Positions 35,885 through 45,175 of a DNA stretch of 64,000 nt are shown here, in pieces. Every line of letters begins with the position of its first letter. Position 1 is the stretch's first letter. The translations under genes were made by a program, and so were the position numbers. The stretch is from positions 434,001 to 498,000 of the forward strand of contig CAVQWR010000006.1 of assembly GCA_963717695.1 (NCBI GenBank). Direction: 5' to 3'. The stretch comes from CAIWHR01 sp963717695. GTDB taxonomy: Bacteria; Pseudomonadota; Gammaproteobacteria; Burkholderiales; Casimicrobiaceae. The notes under the pieces were generated by a model that was not told the DNA's origin, did no database searches, and was given only the letters and a program-made list of their open reading frames with translations.

Positions 35885-37027
35885 TCAACTGCCGCGGTAA
35901 CGAATCCGGTAGATCGCGCCGGCTGAATCGTCCGACACCAGCAGCGAGCCGTCCGGCGCGACGAGAACGTCCGCCGGGCGGCCCCACGCGCGACCGTCGG
36001 CCAGCCAGCCCTGCGCAAACGGCGCGTAGCTCACCGGTTTGCCGTCGGCGTCGAGCTTCAGCAGCGTCACGCGATAGCCGACCTTGCTGCTGCGGTTCCA
36101 GGAGCCGTGCTCGGCGATGAAGATCTGGTGGCGATACGCCGCCGGAAACTGCGTGCCGGTGTAGAACCGCATGCCCAGGGGCGCGACGTGCGCGGGGAGC
36201 TTCTGCGCCGGCAGCGCGAACTCGCTGCACGCGCGCCTGCCGCCGAATTCCGGATCGGGAATGTCGCCGGCGTGACAATACGGAAATCCGAAATCGAGGC
36301 CCGCGCGCGGCGCATGCGCCAGCGTGTCCGGCGGGACGTCGTCGCCCATCAGGTCCCGGCCGTTGACCGTGAACCAGAGATCGCGGGTGCGCGGATCCCA
36401 GTCGAAGCCGACCGAGTTGCGCTCGCCGCGCACGAACGGCTCGATGCCGGTGCCGTCCGGGTTCATCCGCATGATCGTCCCGTAGCGGTTGCGATCGAAC
36501 TCGCAGACGTTGCACGGCACGCCGACGTTCACGTAGAGCTTTCCGTCCGGCCCGAAGCCGATGAATTTGCGGCCGTGGTGCCGATCCGACGGCAGCTTGT
36601 CCGTGACGAGCACAGGCTTCGGGGGATCCGCGAGACGCGCCTCGATGCCGTCGAACCGCACGATGCGGTCGATCGCGCCGACGTAGAGTGAGCCGTCGCG
36701 AAAGGCGACGCCCGCCGGCTCGGCGAGCCCGGCGGCGATCACGTGCACGCTGGCGCTCCCCTTCTCGTCCGGCGCGGGCAGTGTCACCGCATACACCTTT
36801 CCTGCGCCCGTCGAGCCGACGAACAGCGTCCCGTTCGCGCCCCACGCCATCGCGCGGGCGTCGGGCACGCGCGCGACGACTTCGATCGTGAAGCCCGGCG
36901 GAAGTCGTATCGAATCCACGGGCAGTGGTGCATCGGCCGCCCGCGCCGGTGTTGCGCCGACAACGAGAACGCCGAGGAGCGCAAACGGCCATCGCATCGC
37001 GTGAAGATTTTGCAACGACTTCGTCAT
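35885..37027 (-). CDS. PQQ-dependent sugar (sorbosone) dehydrogenase-like protein
   Basis: A 380-residue periplasmic beta-propeller with a signal peptide (cleavage near ARAADAPLP). Motifs match the L-sorbosone dehydrogenase/soluble glucose dehydrogenase family: LPPGFTIEVVARVPDARAMAWG, SDRHHGRKFIGFGPDGKLYVNVG, YGTIMRMNPDGTG, RGERNSVGFDWDP and FIAEHGSWNRSSKVGYRV. PQQ is the expected cofactor, but no PQQ synthesis genes are in the window. The ATG at 37027 has AGGAG upstream. It diverges from argE, with 210 bases between starts. Confidence 0.88.
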   Translation of the reverse strand: MTKSLQNLHAMRWPFALLGVLVVGATPARAADAPLPVDSIRLPPGFTIEVVARVPDARAMAWGANGTLFVGSTGAGKVYAVTLPAPDEKGSASVHVIAAGLAEPAGVAFRDGSLYVGAIDRIVRFDGIEARLADPPKPVLVTDKLPSDRHHGRKFIGFGPDGKLYVNVGVPCNVCEFDRNRYGTIMRMNPDGTGIEPFVRGERNSVGFDWDPRTRDLWFTVNGRDLMGDDVPPDTLAHAPRAGLDFGFPYCHAGDIPDPEFGGRRACSEFALPAQKLPAHVAPLGMRFYTGTQFPAAYRHQIFIAEHGSWNRSSKVGYRVTLLKLDADGKPVSYAPFAQGWLADGRAWGRPADVLVAPDGSLLVSDDSAGAIYRIRYRGS

Positions 37028-37237
37028 GGCCGCTCCTGATCGATGGATTTGCCGCCCGGAATCATGTGCGCCGGGGTCGCGGACCGTTCGCCGTGGCATC
37101 GATGCACGCGTCGGAATGCCGGCGCGCCCGGAAATTGACACTCTCGCCAGGGCCCGGTTTCATTTGACAGCGCGGGGACCGCTCAATATTCTGCACTGAT
37201 CCGCGCCGCCGGCCATTCCGGCGCGCGACAAATCCGC

Positions 37238-38455
37238 ATGAACGCCCCTGCCGCACCCGTCGCCACGCTTTCGACTCCCACCGCCGCCCCGCCGCTCACC
37301 GCCCTGGGGATGATCCGGACGCTGGTCGCATTCGACACCACGAGCCGGGAATCCAACCTCGCCTTGATCGAGTGGGTGCGCGACTGGCTCGCCGCGCAAG
37401 GTGTGACCTCGGCACTCACCTTCGACGACACCCGGCGCAAGGCCAACCTCTTTGCGACGCTCGCGGCGCACGACGGCAATGCGATGCAGGGCGGTGTCGT
37501 GCTGTCGGGCCACACCGACGTCGTACCTGTCGACGGGCAGCCGTGGGACACCAACCCGTTCGAGGCGACGTGGGTCGGCGACCGGCTTCATGGCCGCGGC
37601 GTCGCCGACATGAAAAGCTTCTGCGCGACCGCCCTCGCCTTCGTGCCCGAGTTCCTGCGGCGCGGCCTGGCGCGGCCGCTGCACATCGCGCTGTCCTACG
37701 ACGAGGAGGTCGGCTGCATCGGCGTGCGCCGGATGATCGACGACATCGCGCGGCGCGGCGTGACGCCGTTCGGCTGCGTCGTCGGCGAGCCGACCGGCAT
37801 GCGCACCGTCGTCGCGCACAAGGGCAAGCGGAGCTGGCGCTGCCGCGTGCGCGGCTTCGAGGCGCATTCGTCGCTGACGCCGCATGGCGTCAACGCGGTC
37901 GAGATCGCGTGCGAGATCGTCGCCTACCTCGCCAACATGGCGCGCGCGTTCCGCGATCAGGGCCCGTTCGATCACGCTTACGACGTCGCCTGGACGACGG
38001 TGCACACCGGTGTGATCCACGGCGGCACGGCGCTCAACATCGTCCCGCGCGACTGCAGCTTCGACTTCGAGATCCGGTACCTGCCGCACGACGACCCCGA
38101 GGCGTTCTTCGCCGAGGTGCGCGAATACGCCGAGCGCTTCCTTCCCGCGATGCGTCAGGTGGATACCGGGACGTTCATCGAGTTCACGCCGCTGTCGGCG
38201 ACACCCGGTTTCGATCTCGGCGGCGATGCCGCCATCGCGCGTCTCGCCCGCCTCTGCAGCGGCGAGGAGCGCGCCGGGAAGGTCTCGTTCGGATCGGAAG
38301 CCTCGCTCTTCCATCGCGCGAACATTCCGACGATCGTCTGCGGCCCCGGGCACATCGCGCAGGCGCACCAGCCAAACGAGTGGATCGCGCGCGAGCAGCT
38401 CGTTCTCTGTGAGACGTTCATGCGCCGGCTGTGCGACGAGCTGTGCGTCGGTTGA
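37238..38455 (+). CDS. argE: Acetylornithine deacetylase
   Basis: A 405-residue M20 metallopeptidase-family enzyme that removes acetate from N-acetylornithine in arginine synthesis. Metal ligands and catalytic residues are visible: His92 and Asp94 (LSGHTDVVPV), bridging Asp124 (GRGVADMKSF), catalytic/ligand Glu156-Glu157 (SYDEEVGCIG) and the C-terminal His in AQAHQPNEW. The dimerisation domain has GFEAHSSLTPHGVNA. An AstE-like gene follows 37 bases on. The ArgE subgroup is favoured over DapE by the CIGVRRMI region. Confidence 0.92.
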   Translation: MNAPAAPVATLSTPTAAPPLTALGMIRTLVAFDTTSRESNLALIEWVRDWLAAQGVTSALTFDDTRRKANLFATLAAHDGNAMQGGVVLSGHTDVVPVDGQPWDTNPFEATWVGDRLHGRGVADMKSFCATALAFVPEFLRRGLARPLHIALSYDEEVGCIGVRRMIDDIARRGVTPFGCVVGEPTGMRTVVAHKGKRSWRCRVRGFEAHSSLTPHGVNAVEIACEIVAYLANMARAFRDQGPFDHAYDVAWTTVHTGVIHGGTALNIVPRDCSFDFEIRYLPHDDPEAFFAEVREYAERFLPAMRQVDTGTFIEFTPLSATPGFDLGGDAAIARLARLCSGEERAGKVSFGSEASLFHRANIPTIVCGPGHIAQAHQPNEWIAREQLVLCETFMRRLCDELCVG

Positions 38456-38492
38456 TCGTCGCGGCGCGCGTGCGGCGCGCATTGTCGCCGCG

Positions 38493-39461
38493 ATGAGCGC
38501 CGTCGCGCCGGGCAGGCCGGTGCCGCCCATCGAAGTCGCGTTTCCCGACATTGGTCGGTGGGCGGCGGGCAACGCCGGCATCCCCTACGTCCACACGTTC
38601 GCTTCCGCGACGCCGGGTCCGCACGTGGTGCTCCAGGCGCTGACGCACGGCAATGAAGTCTGCGGTGCGATCGCGCTCGACTGGCTGCTCGAGACCGGCG
38701 TCCGACCCGTGCGAGGAACGCTGTCCGTCGTGTTCGCCAATTTCGACGCGTACGAGCGCTTCGATCGCACCGATCCGTTCGGGTCGCGCTGCGTCGACGA
38801 GGATTTCAACCGACTGTGGACCGCGGACGTGCTGGAGGGGCCGCGCGCAAGCGTCGAGCTCACCCGGGCGCGGGCGCTGCGGCCCCTTTACGATCGAACC
38901 GATCACCTGCTCGATCTGCACTCGATGACCGAATCCTGCCCGCCGCTCGCGATGGCGGGACGAACGCGCAAGGGAGTCGCACTCGCGCGCGCGCTCGGCT
39001 ATCCGCAGCACATTGTCGTCGACGCGGGACACGTCGCCGGCAGGCGGCTGCGCGACTACGCGTTCTTCGACGCACCCGACGATCCGCGGAGCGCACTGCT
39101 CGTCGAATGCGGGCAGCACTGGGAGCGTGTCGCGGCGGACGTCGCGAAACAGGCGACGCTGCGCTTCCTCGGGCACTTCGGAATGGCCGATCCCGGGCTG
39201 CTGCAGGCGAACCTCGCCCCGCTTTCCTCCGCCGCGCAGAAGGTGATCGAGGTCACCGACGTCGTGACGATCGGAAGCGACGACTTCGCGTTCGCCCTTC
39301 CCGCGGAGGCGCTCGGCATCGTCCCCGCCAGCGGCACGCTGCTGGCGCGCGACGGCGGCGCCGAGGTGCGCACGCCCTATGCCGACTGCGTGCTCGTGAT
39401 GCCGACGCGGCGCCCGAAAAAGGGCGAGACCGCCGTGCGCCTCGGCCGCGTCGTCGGTTAG
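38493..39461 (+). CDS. Succinylglutamate desuccinylase/aspartoacylase family protein
   Basis: A 322-residue zinc carboxypeptidase-fold enzyme of the AstE/AspA family. The zinc site is QALTHGNEVCGAI (His52, Glu55) with the third ligand His143 in LLDLHSMTES. FDRTDPFGSRCVDEDFNRLW matches the substrate-binding Arg/Asn segment. Such enzymes cleave N-acyl amino acids. Position directly after argE suggests a role with acylated amino acids, but no ast operon genes are nearby. The ATG at 38493 starts shortly after the argE stop. Confidence 0.88.
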   Translation: MSAVAPGRPVPPIEVAFPDIGRWAAGNAGIPYVHTFASATPGPHVVLQALTHGNEVCGAIALDWLLETGVRPVRGTLSVVFANFDAYERFDRTDPFGSRCVDEDFNRLWTADVLEGPRASVELTRARALRPLYDRTDHLLDLHSMTESCPPLAMAGRTRKGVALARALGYPQHIVVDAGHVAGRRLRDYAFFDAPDDPRSALLVECGQHWERVAADVAKQATLRFLGHFGMADPGLLQANLAPLSSAAQKVIEVTDVVTIGSDDFAFALPAEALGIVPASGTLLARDGGAEVRTPYADCVLVMPTRRPKKGETAVRLGRVVG

Positions 39462-39509
39462 AATCCGCCGCGCCCGGAATCGCCGGGCGCCACCAACTCA
39501 AGGATCGCC

Positions 39510-40049
39510 ATGCGAAGCCGCGCCGCAGCTCTCCCTCTGCTCCTCCTGATCGTCACGTTGCCGGTAATGGCGGCGACCGAGTCGGCCCAGGTCGCGCGCG
39601 GGAAGCACCTTGTCCTCACGCTCGGCTGCAACGACTGCCACACGCCGTTCAAGATGGGCTCGAACGGCCCGGAGCCCGACATGGCGCGCATGCTGTCCGG
39701 CCATCCCGAACAGCTGGTGCTCCCGCCGCCGCCGACGCTCAATGCCGCGTGGAACAACGTCGCATCGGCGACCAACACCGCGTTCGCCGGCCCATGGGGA
39801 ATCACCTATTCGATCAATCTGACGCCGGATCCCGAGACCGGCTTGGGGAAATGGCGGGAACAGGATTTCGTTGCCGCGATCAAGACCGGCAAGCATCTCG
39901 GCGGCGGGCGTCCGATCATGCCGCCGATGCCCTGGAACTGGTACGGATACCTGAGCGACACCGAGCTCCGAGCCGTGTTCGCATACCTGAAGACGATTCC
40001 GCCGGTCAGGAACCGCGTGCCGGACTACGTGCCGCCCGCCAGGAAATAG
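39510..40049 (+). CDS. Periplasmic c-type cytochrome
   Basis: A 179-residue exported protein with a signal peptide (MRSRAAALPLLLLIVTLPVMAA) and one haem-binding motif CNDCH (Cys40, Cys43, His44) in GCNDCHTPFKMG. The likely axial Met lies in GRPIMPPMPW around residues 134-142. It resembles the small diheme/monoheme cytochromes that serve periplasmic dehydrogenases; only one CXXCH is present. It may accept electrons from a dehydrogenase such as the PQQ-type enzyme 2.5 kb away; this is inference. Confidence 0.88.
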   Translation: MRSRAAALPLLLLIVTLPVMAATESAQVARGKHLVLTLGCNDCHTPFKMGSNGPEPDMARMLSGHPEQLVLPPPPTLNAAWNNVASATNTAFAGPWGITYSINLTPDPETGLGKWREQDFVAAIKTGKHLGGGRPIMPPMPWNWYGYLSDTELRAVFAYLKTIPPVRNRVPDYVPPARK

Positions 40050-40092
40050 CGGCGGCCGTTCGCGCCGCTCATCACGGGACTGGGTGCGCCGC

Positions 40093-41133
40093 TCAGTGCG
40101 CCGAAGCGACCGCGCCTTCTGCTGCGTGGACGGCGGCCTCGCCCGCCACTGCCGCCCAGCGGTCATAGACCGGTCGGGCCGCCGCCGCAAACGCGGCGCG
40201 CCCGCTCGGAGTGAGACGCAGAATTGCGACGCCGCGCGAGCGCAGCGCGCCGATCGCGGCCTGCTCCTCGGCCGCCGCCGCCTGCGCGAGATCATCGGCG
40301 GCGGCGCGCGCCGACGCCTTGAGCATGGCCTGTTGCGCCTCGTCGAGTCGTGCCCACGTCGCCGCGTTCACGGCGAACACCGCCACCTCTCCGACGGCGC
40401 CCCACAGGGTCACGTCCTTGAAGCCGAGCGCGTCGAGTCGCGAAGCGGCGAAGGTCGCGACGCTGCCCTCCTGCGCATTGAGCGCTCCCGAGCGGAACGC
40501 CGCGTCGGCTTCGGCAAACGGCACGGCATTGGGTTGAGCGCCGAGGCCCGAATAGAGCTCGACCAGATAAGGCGTCGACGTGATGCGGATCGCGAGGCCG
40601 GCGACGTCGCCGGGCGTGCGCACGCTGCGCGTCGTCGTCGCGATCGCGCGATGGCCAAGCGGCGCCAGCGCCAGCGGGACGGCGCCCGCGCGCAGCACGG
40701 CGGCGGAAAGCGCGTCCGCCGCGTCGCCCTTCGTCAGCGCCGCAAGCTCCACGGGTTCCGCGGCCATCCAGGGAAGCCCGACGACCGCCAGCGCATTCAC
40801 CTGCGCCGACCAGTAGAGCGTCGATCCAACGGCAAGATCGGCGGCGCCATCGCGCAGCGCGATGAACTCGCGGGCGGGATCGCGCTGGCTGAGCGTCGCC
40901 CCGGGATGCGTCGCCACTGATAGCGTCCCGTGACTGCCCTCGCCGATCGCGCTCGCCCACGCCGCGGCAGCCTTGCCGAGCGCGAACGCCGGGCCGACGG
41001 CGACCGAGAGCTTCAGCTCGACCGGCGCAGGCGTCGCGGGCTGCGCCATGACGTCGGGGAACTGCATCGGCAGCGATGCTGCGAGCACCAGAGCGTGGGC
41101 CAGCCGGACGAGGCATGCGGAACGCGGGAGCAT
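40093..41133 (-). CDS. Orphan TRAP-type substrate-binding protein
   Basis: A 346-residue exported protein (signal peptide ending near DVMAQPATP) with DctP-like architecture: LKLSVAVGPAFALGKAAAAWASAIGE, LRDGAADLAVGSTLYWSAQVNALAVVGLPWM, and GDVAGLAIRITSTPYLVELYSGLGAQPNAVPFAEADAAFRSGALNAQEGS. The conserved Arg in LAIRITS and the Asn/Gln-rich NAQEG loop fit the family. No permease is adjacent; the next gene on the strand upstream is comEC, five bases away. The ligand is unknown. Confidence 0.8.
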   Translation of the reverse strand: MLPRSACLVRLAHALVLAASLPMQFPDVMAQPATPAPVELKLSVAVGPAFALGKAAAAWASAIGEGSHGTLSVATHPGATLSQRDPAREFIALRDGAADLAVGSTLYWSAQVNALAVVGLPWMAAEPVELAALTKGDAADALSAAVLRAGAVPLALAPLGHRAIATTTRSVRTPGDVAGLAIRITSTPYLVELYSGLGAQPNAVPFAEADAAFRSGALNAQEGSVATFAASRLDALGFKDVTLWGAVGEVAVFAVNAATWARLDEAQQAMLKASARAAADDLAQAAAAEEQAAIGALRSRGVAILRLTPSGRAAFAAAARPVYDRWAAVAGEAAVHAAEGAVASAH

Positions 41134-41138
41134 GCCGC

Positions 41139-43625
41139 TTAGTCTATGCGAAGCGCATCGAGTTGCGCCGCCGCGTCCGGCAACGGCACGCGCGGCGGTT
41201 GCGGGGGGTCGCGCCAGTATCGGCGGTCGACCTCGCGCTCGGCGCGGGGCGCGCGCGAAGCACCGGGCGCGAACGTGAAGGACAATGCCCCGTCGAAGTC
41301 GGTGCGGAACGTCGTGACACGCGCCGCGTCGTAGCGCGCGACTATTTCGGCGCGGGGATGGCCGAACCGGTTGCGATACCCCGGAGTGTAGACGGCAATT
41401 TCAGGTGCGACGGCGGCGATGAACGCCGGCGTCGACGACGTCAAGCTGCCGTGGTGCGGCACGACGAGAACGTCGGCTTTCAGCGAATCCGGGTCCGCCC
41501 GCACGAGCTCCTGCTCGCCGCGCGCCTCGAGATCGCCGGTCAGGAGCGCCGTGCCGAAGGCGGATTCGACGCGGACGACGCACGAGAGGTCGTTCGGCTT
41601 GAGGCGCGGGTTGGCATAATGCTGCGGCCCGGGCTGCAGCACGGCGAAGCGCACGCCGTCCCACTCCCAGCGCTGACCCGCCTCGCAGCGCCGTGCCGCG
41701 CCGCCGTCGCTTGCACGCTGCGCGAGAATCGCGTGGTCGTCCGGCAGCGACGACGCGAGCCAGTCGACCGGGACCGCCGCGAGCACCGACAGCGCGCCGC
41801 CGCTGTGATCGCTGTCCTGATGCGTGACGATCATCGCGTCCAGATGAGCGATGCCCGCGGCGCGCAAGATACGGCGCGACAATGCGGCCGCCGGCGTCGG
41901 CCTCCTCGTGATAGCGCGGGTCCGGTGTCGTAGAGCAGCGCGTGCCGATGCGTGGCGACGACCACGGCAAGCCCCTGGCCCACGTCGAGGACGATCAGCC
42001 GGAACGTTCCCGGCGCAGGCGCGTCCGGCGCGACGGCGAAGAGCGGCAGCAGCGCGAGCAGTCCGAGGAAGCGCCCAGGAACACCGCGCGGCGCGGCAAG
42101 CCACGCGATGCCCGCAAGCGCCGCGGCGATCGCCCACGCCGGCGGCGCATGCTGCTGCCACACCGCCGCCGGGGCTCGCGCGAGCGCGTCGAGCGCGACC
42201 ATGAGGGCTGCGAAGACGGCGTGCGCGGCCTGCCAGGGAAAGTCGAAGGGAAGCACGATCCCGGCAAGCGCCAGCGGCACGACGAGGAACGTGACGACGG
42301 GAATCGCGATCGCATTCGCGATGGGCGACACCAGCGAGACCTGCTGGAAGATCGCGAGCGTCCCGGGGACGAGGCCGATCGTCACCAGCGCCTGCGTGCG
42401 GGCCGCCGCGCGCAGCGCGCCGAATGCGCGCGCGGTTCGCGTCGATGCCGTCGGCGGCACGAGGCGCCCGGCATGCGCGTAGAGCAGGAGCCCCACGGCC
42501 CCGAACGACAGCCAGAAGCCGGGCGAGAATCCGGCCCACGGATCCCAGAGCAGCACCGCGACCAGCGCCCACAGCCAGACGATGCGCGCGGTCCCCGGAC
42601 GCGCGAGCCACAGGCCGAGTGCCGCGACCTGCAGCATCAGCAGCGTGCGCACGGCGGGCACCTGCGCTCCCGCGAGCAGCACGTACAGCGTCGCCGCGAG
42701 AACCCCGACAATCGCCGCGATTTTTCGCGCTGGGAGGCGGCTGGTGAGACGCACGCTGCGCCGCGCCAGCGCGAATCCGAGGCCGCCCGCGAGCGCGGCG
42801 AACACGGTGACATGCAGACCCGAGATGCTGATGAGGTGGGTGATCCCGGTCCGGCTGAACACGCGCCACTGCGCGTCGGGAATCGCCCGCTCCTCGCCGA
42901 TCGCGAGCGCGACGACGACGCCCGCGTAGGGCGCATCGCCGAGCGCCGCGACGATGCGGTCGCGCACCGCCGTGCGCGCGCGTTCGACGTAGTCGCCGGG
43001 ACGTCCCGCGAACGCGTCGATGCGCGCATTGCGCACGTCGTCGCGCACGTAGCCTGTCGCCCGAAGGCCGTTTTCGAGGAGCCACGCCTCGACGTCGAAT
43101 CCGTGGGGATTCACCGTCCCGTGCGGTCGCTTCAGGCGTACGTCGAGGCGCCAGCGCTCTCCCGCGGCACGTTCGGGCACGTCGCCGCCCGTGCCGTCCT
43201 TGCGCGCCTGCGCGTACCACGACAGCGAGATGCGCGGCGGAACAATCGCACCCGCCGTTTCGACATTCTCGACGGCGAACGTGAAGCGCGCTCCCGCGCG
43301 GAGAGATCTTCGGGATGTCGTCGATCACGCCGACCAGTACGATGTCCTGGCCTTCCCATTCCGGCGGCAGCGCGTCGGCGAGGCGAAGATCGGCACGCCA
43401 CGCCGCGTAGGCGAATCCGAACGATCCCGCGGCGACGATCAGCAGCGTTGGCGCAACCGTTCGGAGCGCGGTCCGATCGTGCGGCGCCCGCGCCGACGCC
43501 GTCGCCAGCAGCGCACCGCCGGCCGCCACGCCGAACCAGAGCGCGAGCGAAGGCAGCACCGGCTGCCATTGCAGCAGCACGGCGCCGGCGGCGAACGCGG
43601 CAAGGGCGAAGGGCAGCGCGGACAT
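41139..43625 (-). CDS. comEC: ComEC/Rec2 family DNA uptake protein (three frameshifts)
   Basis: ComEC forms the inner-membrane channel for transformation DNA. The N-terminal part, the competence membrane domain (GITHLISISGLHVTVFAALAGGLGFALARR; FLVVPLALAGIVLPFDFPWQAAHAVFAALM) and the C-terminal metallo-beta-lactamase-like domain (VLDVGQGLAVVV, VTHQDSDHSGGALSVL, VVPHHGSLTSSTPAF) are all recognisable but lie in different frames. Breaks are at about 43290-43296, 41918-41921 and 41866-41867. Each is repaired by removing one base, and the 2487-base span minus three gives 827 residues, a normal length. If the sequence is correct the gene is dead; error is more likely. Confidence 0.85.
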   Translation of the reverse strand: MSALPFALAAFAAGAVLLQWQPVLPSLALWFGVAAGGALLATASARAPHDRTALRTVAPTLLIVAAGSFGFAYAAWRADLRLADALPPEWEGQDIVLVGVIDDIPKISPRGSALHVRRRECRNGGCDCSAAHLAVVVRAGAQGRHGRRRARTCRGRALAPRRTPEATARDGESPRIRRRGVAPRKRPSGDRLRARRRAQCAHRRVRGTSRRLRRTRAHGGARPHRRGARRCALRGRRRRARDRRGAGDSRRAVARVQPDRDHPPHQHLGSACHRVRRARGRPRIRAGAAQRASHQPPPSAKNRGDCRGSRGDAVRAARGSAGARRAHAADAAGRGTRPVARASGDRAHRLAVGAGRGAALGSVGRILARLLAVVRGRGAPALRACRAPRAADGIDANRARIRRAARGGPHAGAGDDRPRPRDARDLPAGLAGVAHRECDRDSRRHVPRRAAGACRDRASLRLSLAGRARRLRSPHGRARRARASPGGGVAAACAAGVGDRRGACGHRVACRAARCSWALPRTARAAAALRRRAGRACAGNVPADRPRRGPGACRGRRHASARAALRHRTRAITRRPTPAAALSRRILRAAGIAHLDAMIVTHQDSDHSGGALSVLAAVPVDWLASSLPDDHAILAQRASDGGAARRCEAGQRWEWDGVRFAVLQPGPQHYANPRLKPNDLSCVVRVESAFGTALLTGDLEARGEQELVRADPDSLKADVLVVPHHGSLTSSTPAFIAAVAPEIAVYTPGYRNRFGHPRAEIVARYDAARVTTFRTDFDGALSFTFAPGASRAPRAEREVDRRYWRDPPQPPRVPLPDAAAQLDALRID

Positions 43626-43793
43626 GGCGGGCGGGCCCGCCGAGCGCGCGTGTCGTTGCAGGGTGCACGCGATGCGCGATCCCGCGCGGCGTGCCGCGGT
43701 GGCGCAGGCCCGCCGTCAATCTAGGAGTTGCACCGGCGGCGCGCCATGCGCCGGATGGATGATGCGGCCGCGACGAGGCAGTCGTGCCGCAAT

Positions 43794-43823
43794 GCCGCTC
43801 CTGATCGACCGGTCAGGAGTGGC
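43794..43823 (-). other. Stem-loop overlapping the DUF1622 stop codon
   Basis: Eleven-base arms (43794-43804 and 43813-43823, one G-T pair) flank an eight-base loop. The right arm contains the DUF1622 stop codon. No T-tract follows, so it is at best a weak terminator or a 3'-end stabiliser. Confidence 0.4.
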
Positions 43824-44178
43824 GGTTTGGCGTTTCCTCGCCCCGATTCCATGGCCAACGCCCTTCCACTTCCAACTGTAGCGCCACGCTGAGGAAGGTC
43901 CGGACGACAACGATGAGCGCGAGGATCAGTACGTTTTCGAGTGTCGGCGCCACGACAACCGTGCGGATGATGTCGCCCGCAATCAGGAACTCCAGCCCGA
44001 GCAGGATCGCGCGTCCGAGGCCCTGGCGATAGGACCGGTACGAGTTGGCGAAGTCGGCTCGTCTGTCCATCAGAAAACGACCTGTCGCGACGACGGCACC
44101 GATCACGATTATGGCCACGCCGAGGGCATCGACCGACCGGCCGATCAGTTCCATCAGGTCTCGGTAATAGGTGTTCAC
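43813..44178 (-). CDS. DUF1622 domain-containing membrane protein
   Basis: A 121-residue protein with three predicted helices: about residues 18-36 (DALGVAIIVIGAVVATGRF), 52-68 (RAILLGLEFLIAGDIIRTV) and 80-97. The RQGLGRAILLGLEFLIAGDIIRTVVV block is the conserved core of DUF1622. No biochemical function is known for the family. It is flanked by comEC and a VOC-family gene and appears to be transcribed alone. A palindromic stem covers its stop codon. Confidence 0.85.
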   Translation of the reverse strand: MNTYYRDLMELIGRSVDALGVAIIVIGAVVATGRFLMDRRADFANSYRSYRQGLGRAILLGLEFLIAGDIIRTVVVAPTLENVLILALIVVVRTFLSVALQLEVEGRWPWNRGEETPNRHS

Positions 44179-44259
44179 GGGTTACGCGGTGTTGGTTGAG
44201 CGGGTGCTGGGGCCGAATGGTCGCCGCGCCCCGTCGTCGTGCAGATTCGACGAAATATC

Positions 44260-44676
44260 CTACGCCGTCGAGTCGACGTAACGCGAGAGCTCGACGAGAT
44301 TGCCGTCGGGATCGCGGATGTACACCGACTCGATCGGGCCGAGCGCGCCGGTGCGGGTGCACGGGCCTTCCTCGATCGGAACGCCACAGGCGGCGAGATG
44401 CGCGACGACCGCTTCCGCGGATTCCGCAACGACGAGGCAGAGGTCCGCCGAGCCGGGCGTCGGACGGGCCGCGACCGCGGCGACGTTTCCATCGGGGCCG
44501 CTCGCTGCCTGGCCGAGCGGATGCAGGTTGATCTTCTGCCGGCCGAACGCGAGCGCCTTGCGCCCCGCGCCGAACGTCACTTCCTTCATCCCGAGGACCT
44601 CGGTGTAGAAGCGCAGCGTGGCCGCCACGTCGCGGCAGGTCAGCACCAGGTGATCGACGCGCTGCACGGTTAGCAT
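44260..44676 (-). CDS. VOC family protein (glyoxalase/dioxygenase fold)
   Basis: A 138-residue vicinal-oxygen-chelate protein. Two beta-alpha-beta-beta-beta modules are evident: VQRVDHLVLTCRDVAATLRFYTEVLGMKEVTFGAGRKALAFGRQKINLHP and GSADLCLVVAESAEAVVAHLAACGVPIEEGP..ESVYIRDPDGNLVELSRY. Putative metal ligands are His9, a His in INLHP and Glu in NLVELSRY. Members act in glyoxalase I-type reactions, ring cleavage or antibiotic resistance. A methylglyoxal link to mgsA 12 kb away is possible but unsupported by position. Confidence 0.85.
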   Translation of the reverse strand: MLTVQRVDHLVLTCRDVAATLRFYTEVLGMKEVTFGAGRKALAFGRQKINLHPLGQAASGPDGNVAAVAARPTPGSADLCLVVAESAEAVVAHLAACGVPIEEGPCTRTGALGPIESVYIRDPDGNLVELSRYVDSTA

Positions 44677-44686
44677 GCCGCGAACC

Positions 44687-45118
44687 TCACGCCGGCTTCG
44701 GCCAGAGGATCATCTGCGTGCAGCGGAAGAGCGCGATCGTGCCGCCGTCCGCGTGCCGGGTGACCGTCGCATCCCACACCTGCGTGGTGCGGCCGAGGTG
44801 CGCCGGCTTCGCGATGCAGGTCAGCGTGCCTTCGCGCGCCGTGCCGAGAAAGTTGGTCTTCAACTCGATCGTCGTGAAATTCTCGGCGCCGACCGGCATG
44901 TGCGCGATGCAGCCGTAGCCGCACGCGGTGTCCGCGAGCGCGACGACCGTCGCCGCGTGCAGGTAGCCGTTGGGCGCGAGGAGCTCCGGCCGGATGTCGA
45001 GCTCGGCGACGAGCATGCCCTGCTCGACCGCCATCACGCGAAAGCCGACCAATCCCGGCAGGCGGCCGACGCCGCGCTGCTTCGCGGATTCGAGCGTGAA
45101 CTCCGGACGCAACGACAT
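44687..45118 (-). CDS. PaaI family hot-dog thioesterase
   Basis: A 143-residue thioesterase of the PaaI/YdiI type. The hot-dog core is visible: LDIRPELLAPNGYLHAATVVALADTACGYGCIAHMP, with the HxxxxxxADTACG helix typical of the family. The start at 45118 is favoured by GGGGAGG upstream, over an in-frame site 15 codons earlier. Such enzymes clear aberrant aryl-CoA or acyl-CoA esters. It lies between alaS and a VOC gene on the same strand. Confidence 0.88.
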   Translation of the reverse strand: MSLRPEFTLESAKQRGVGRLPGLVGFRVMAVEQGMLVAELDIRPELLAPNGYLHAATVVALADTACGYGCIAHMPVGAENFTTIELKTNFLGTAREGTLTCIAKPAHLGRTTQVWDATVTRHADGGTIALFRCTQMILWPKPA

Positions 45119-45175
45119 GCGGCCTCCCCTGTTGTCGCCGTCACCCGCCGGGATGGCGTGCAACGACCTCGCGCG

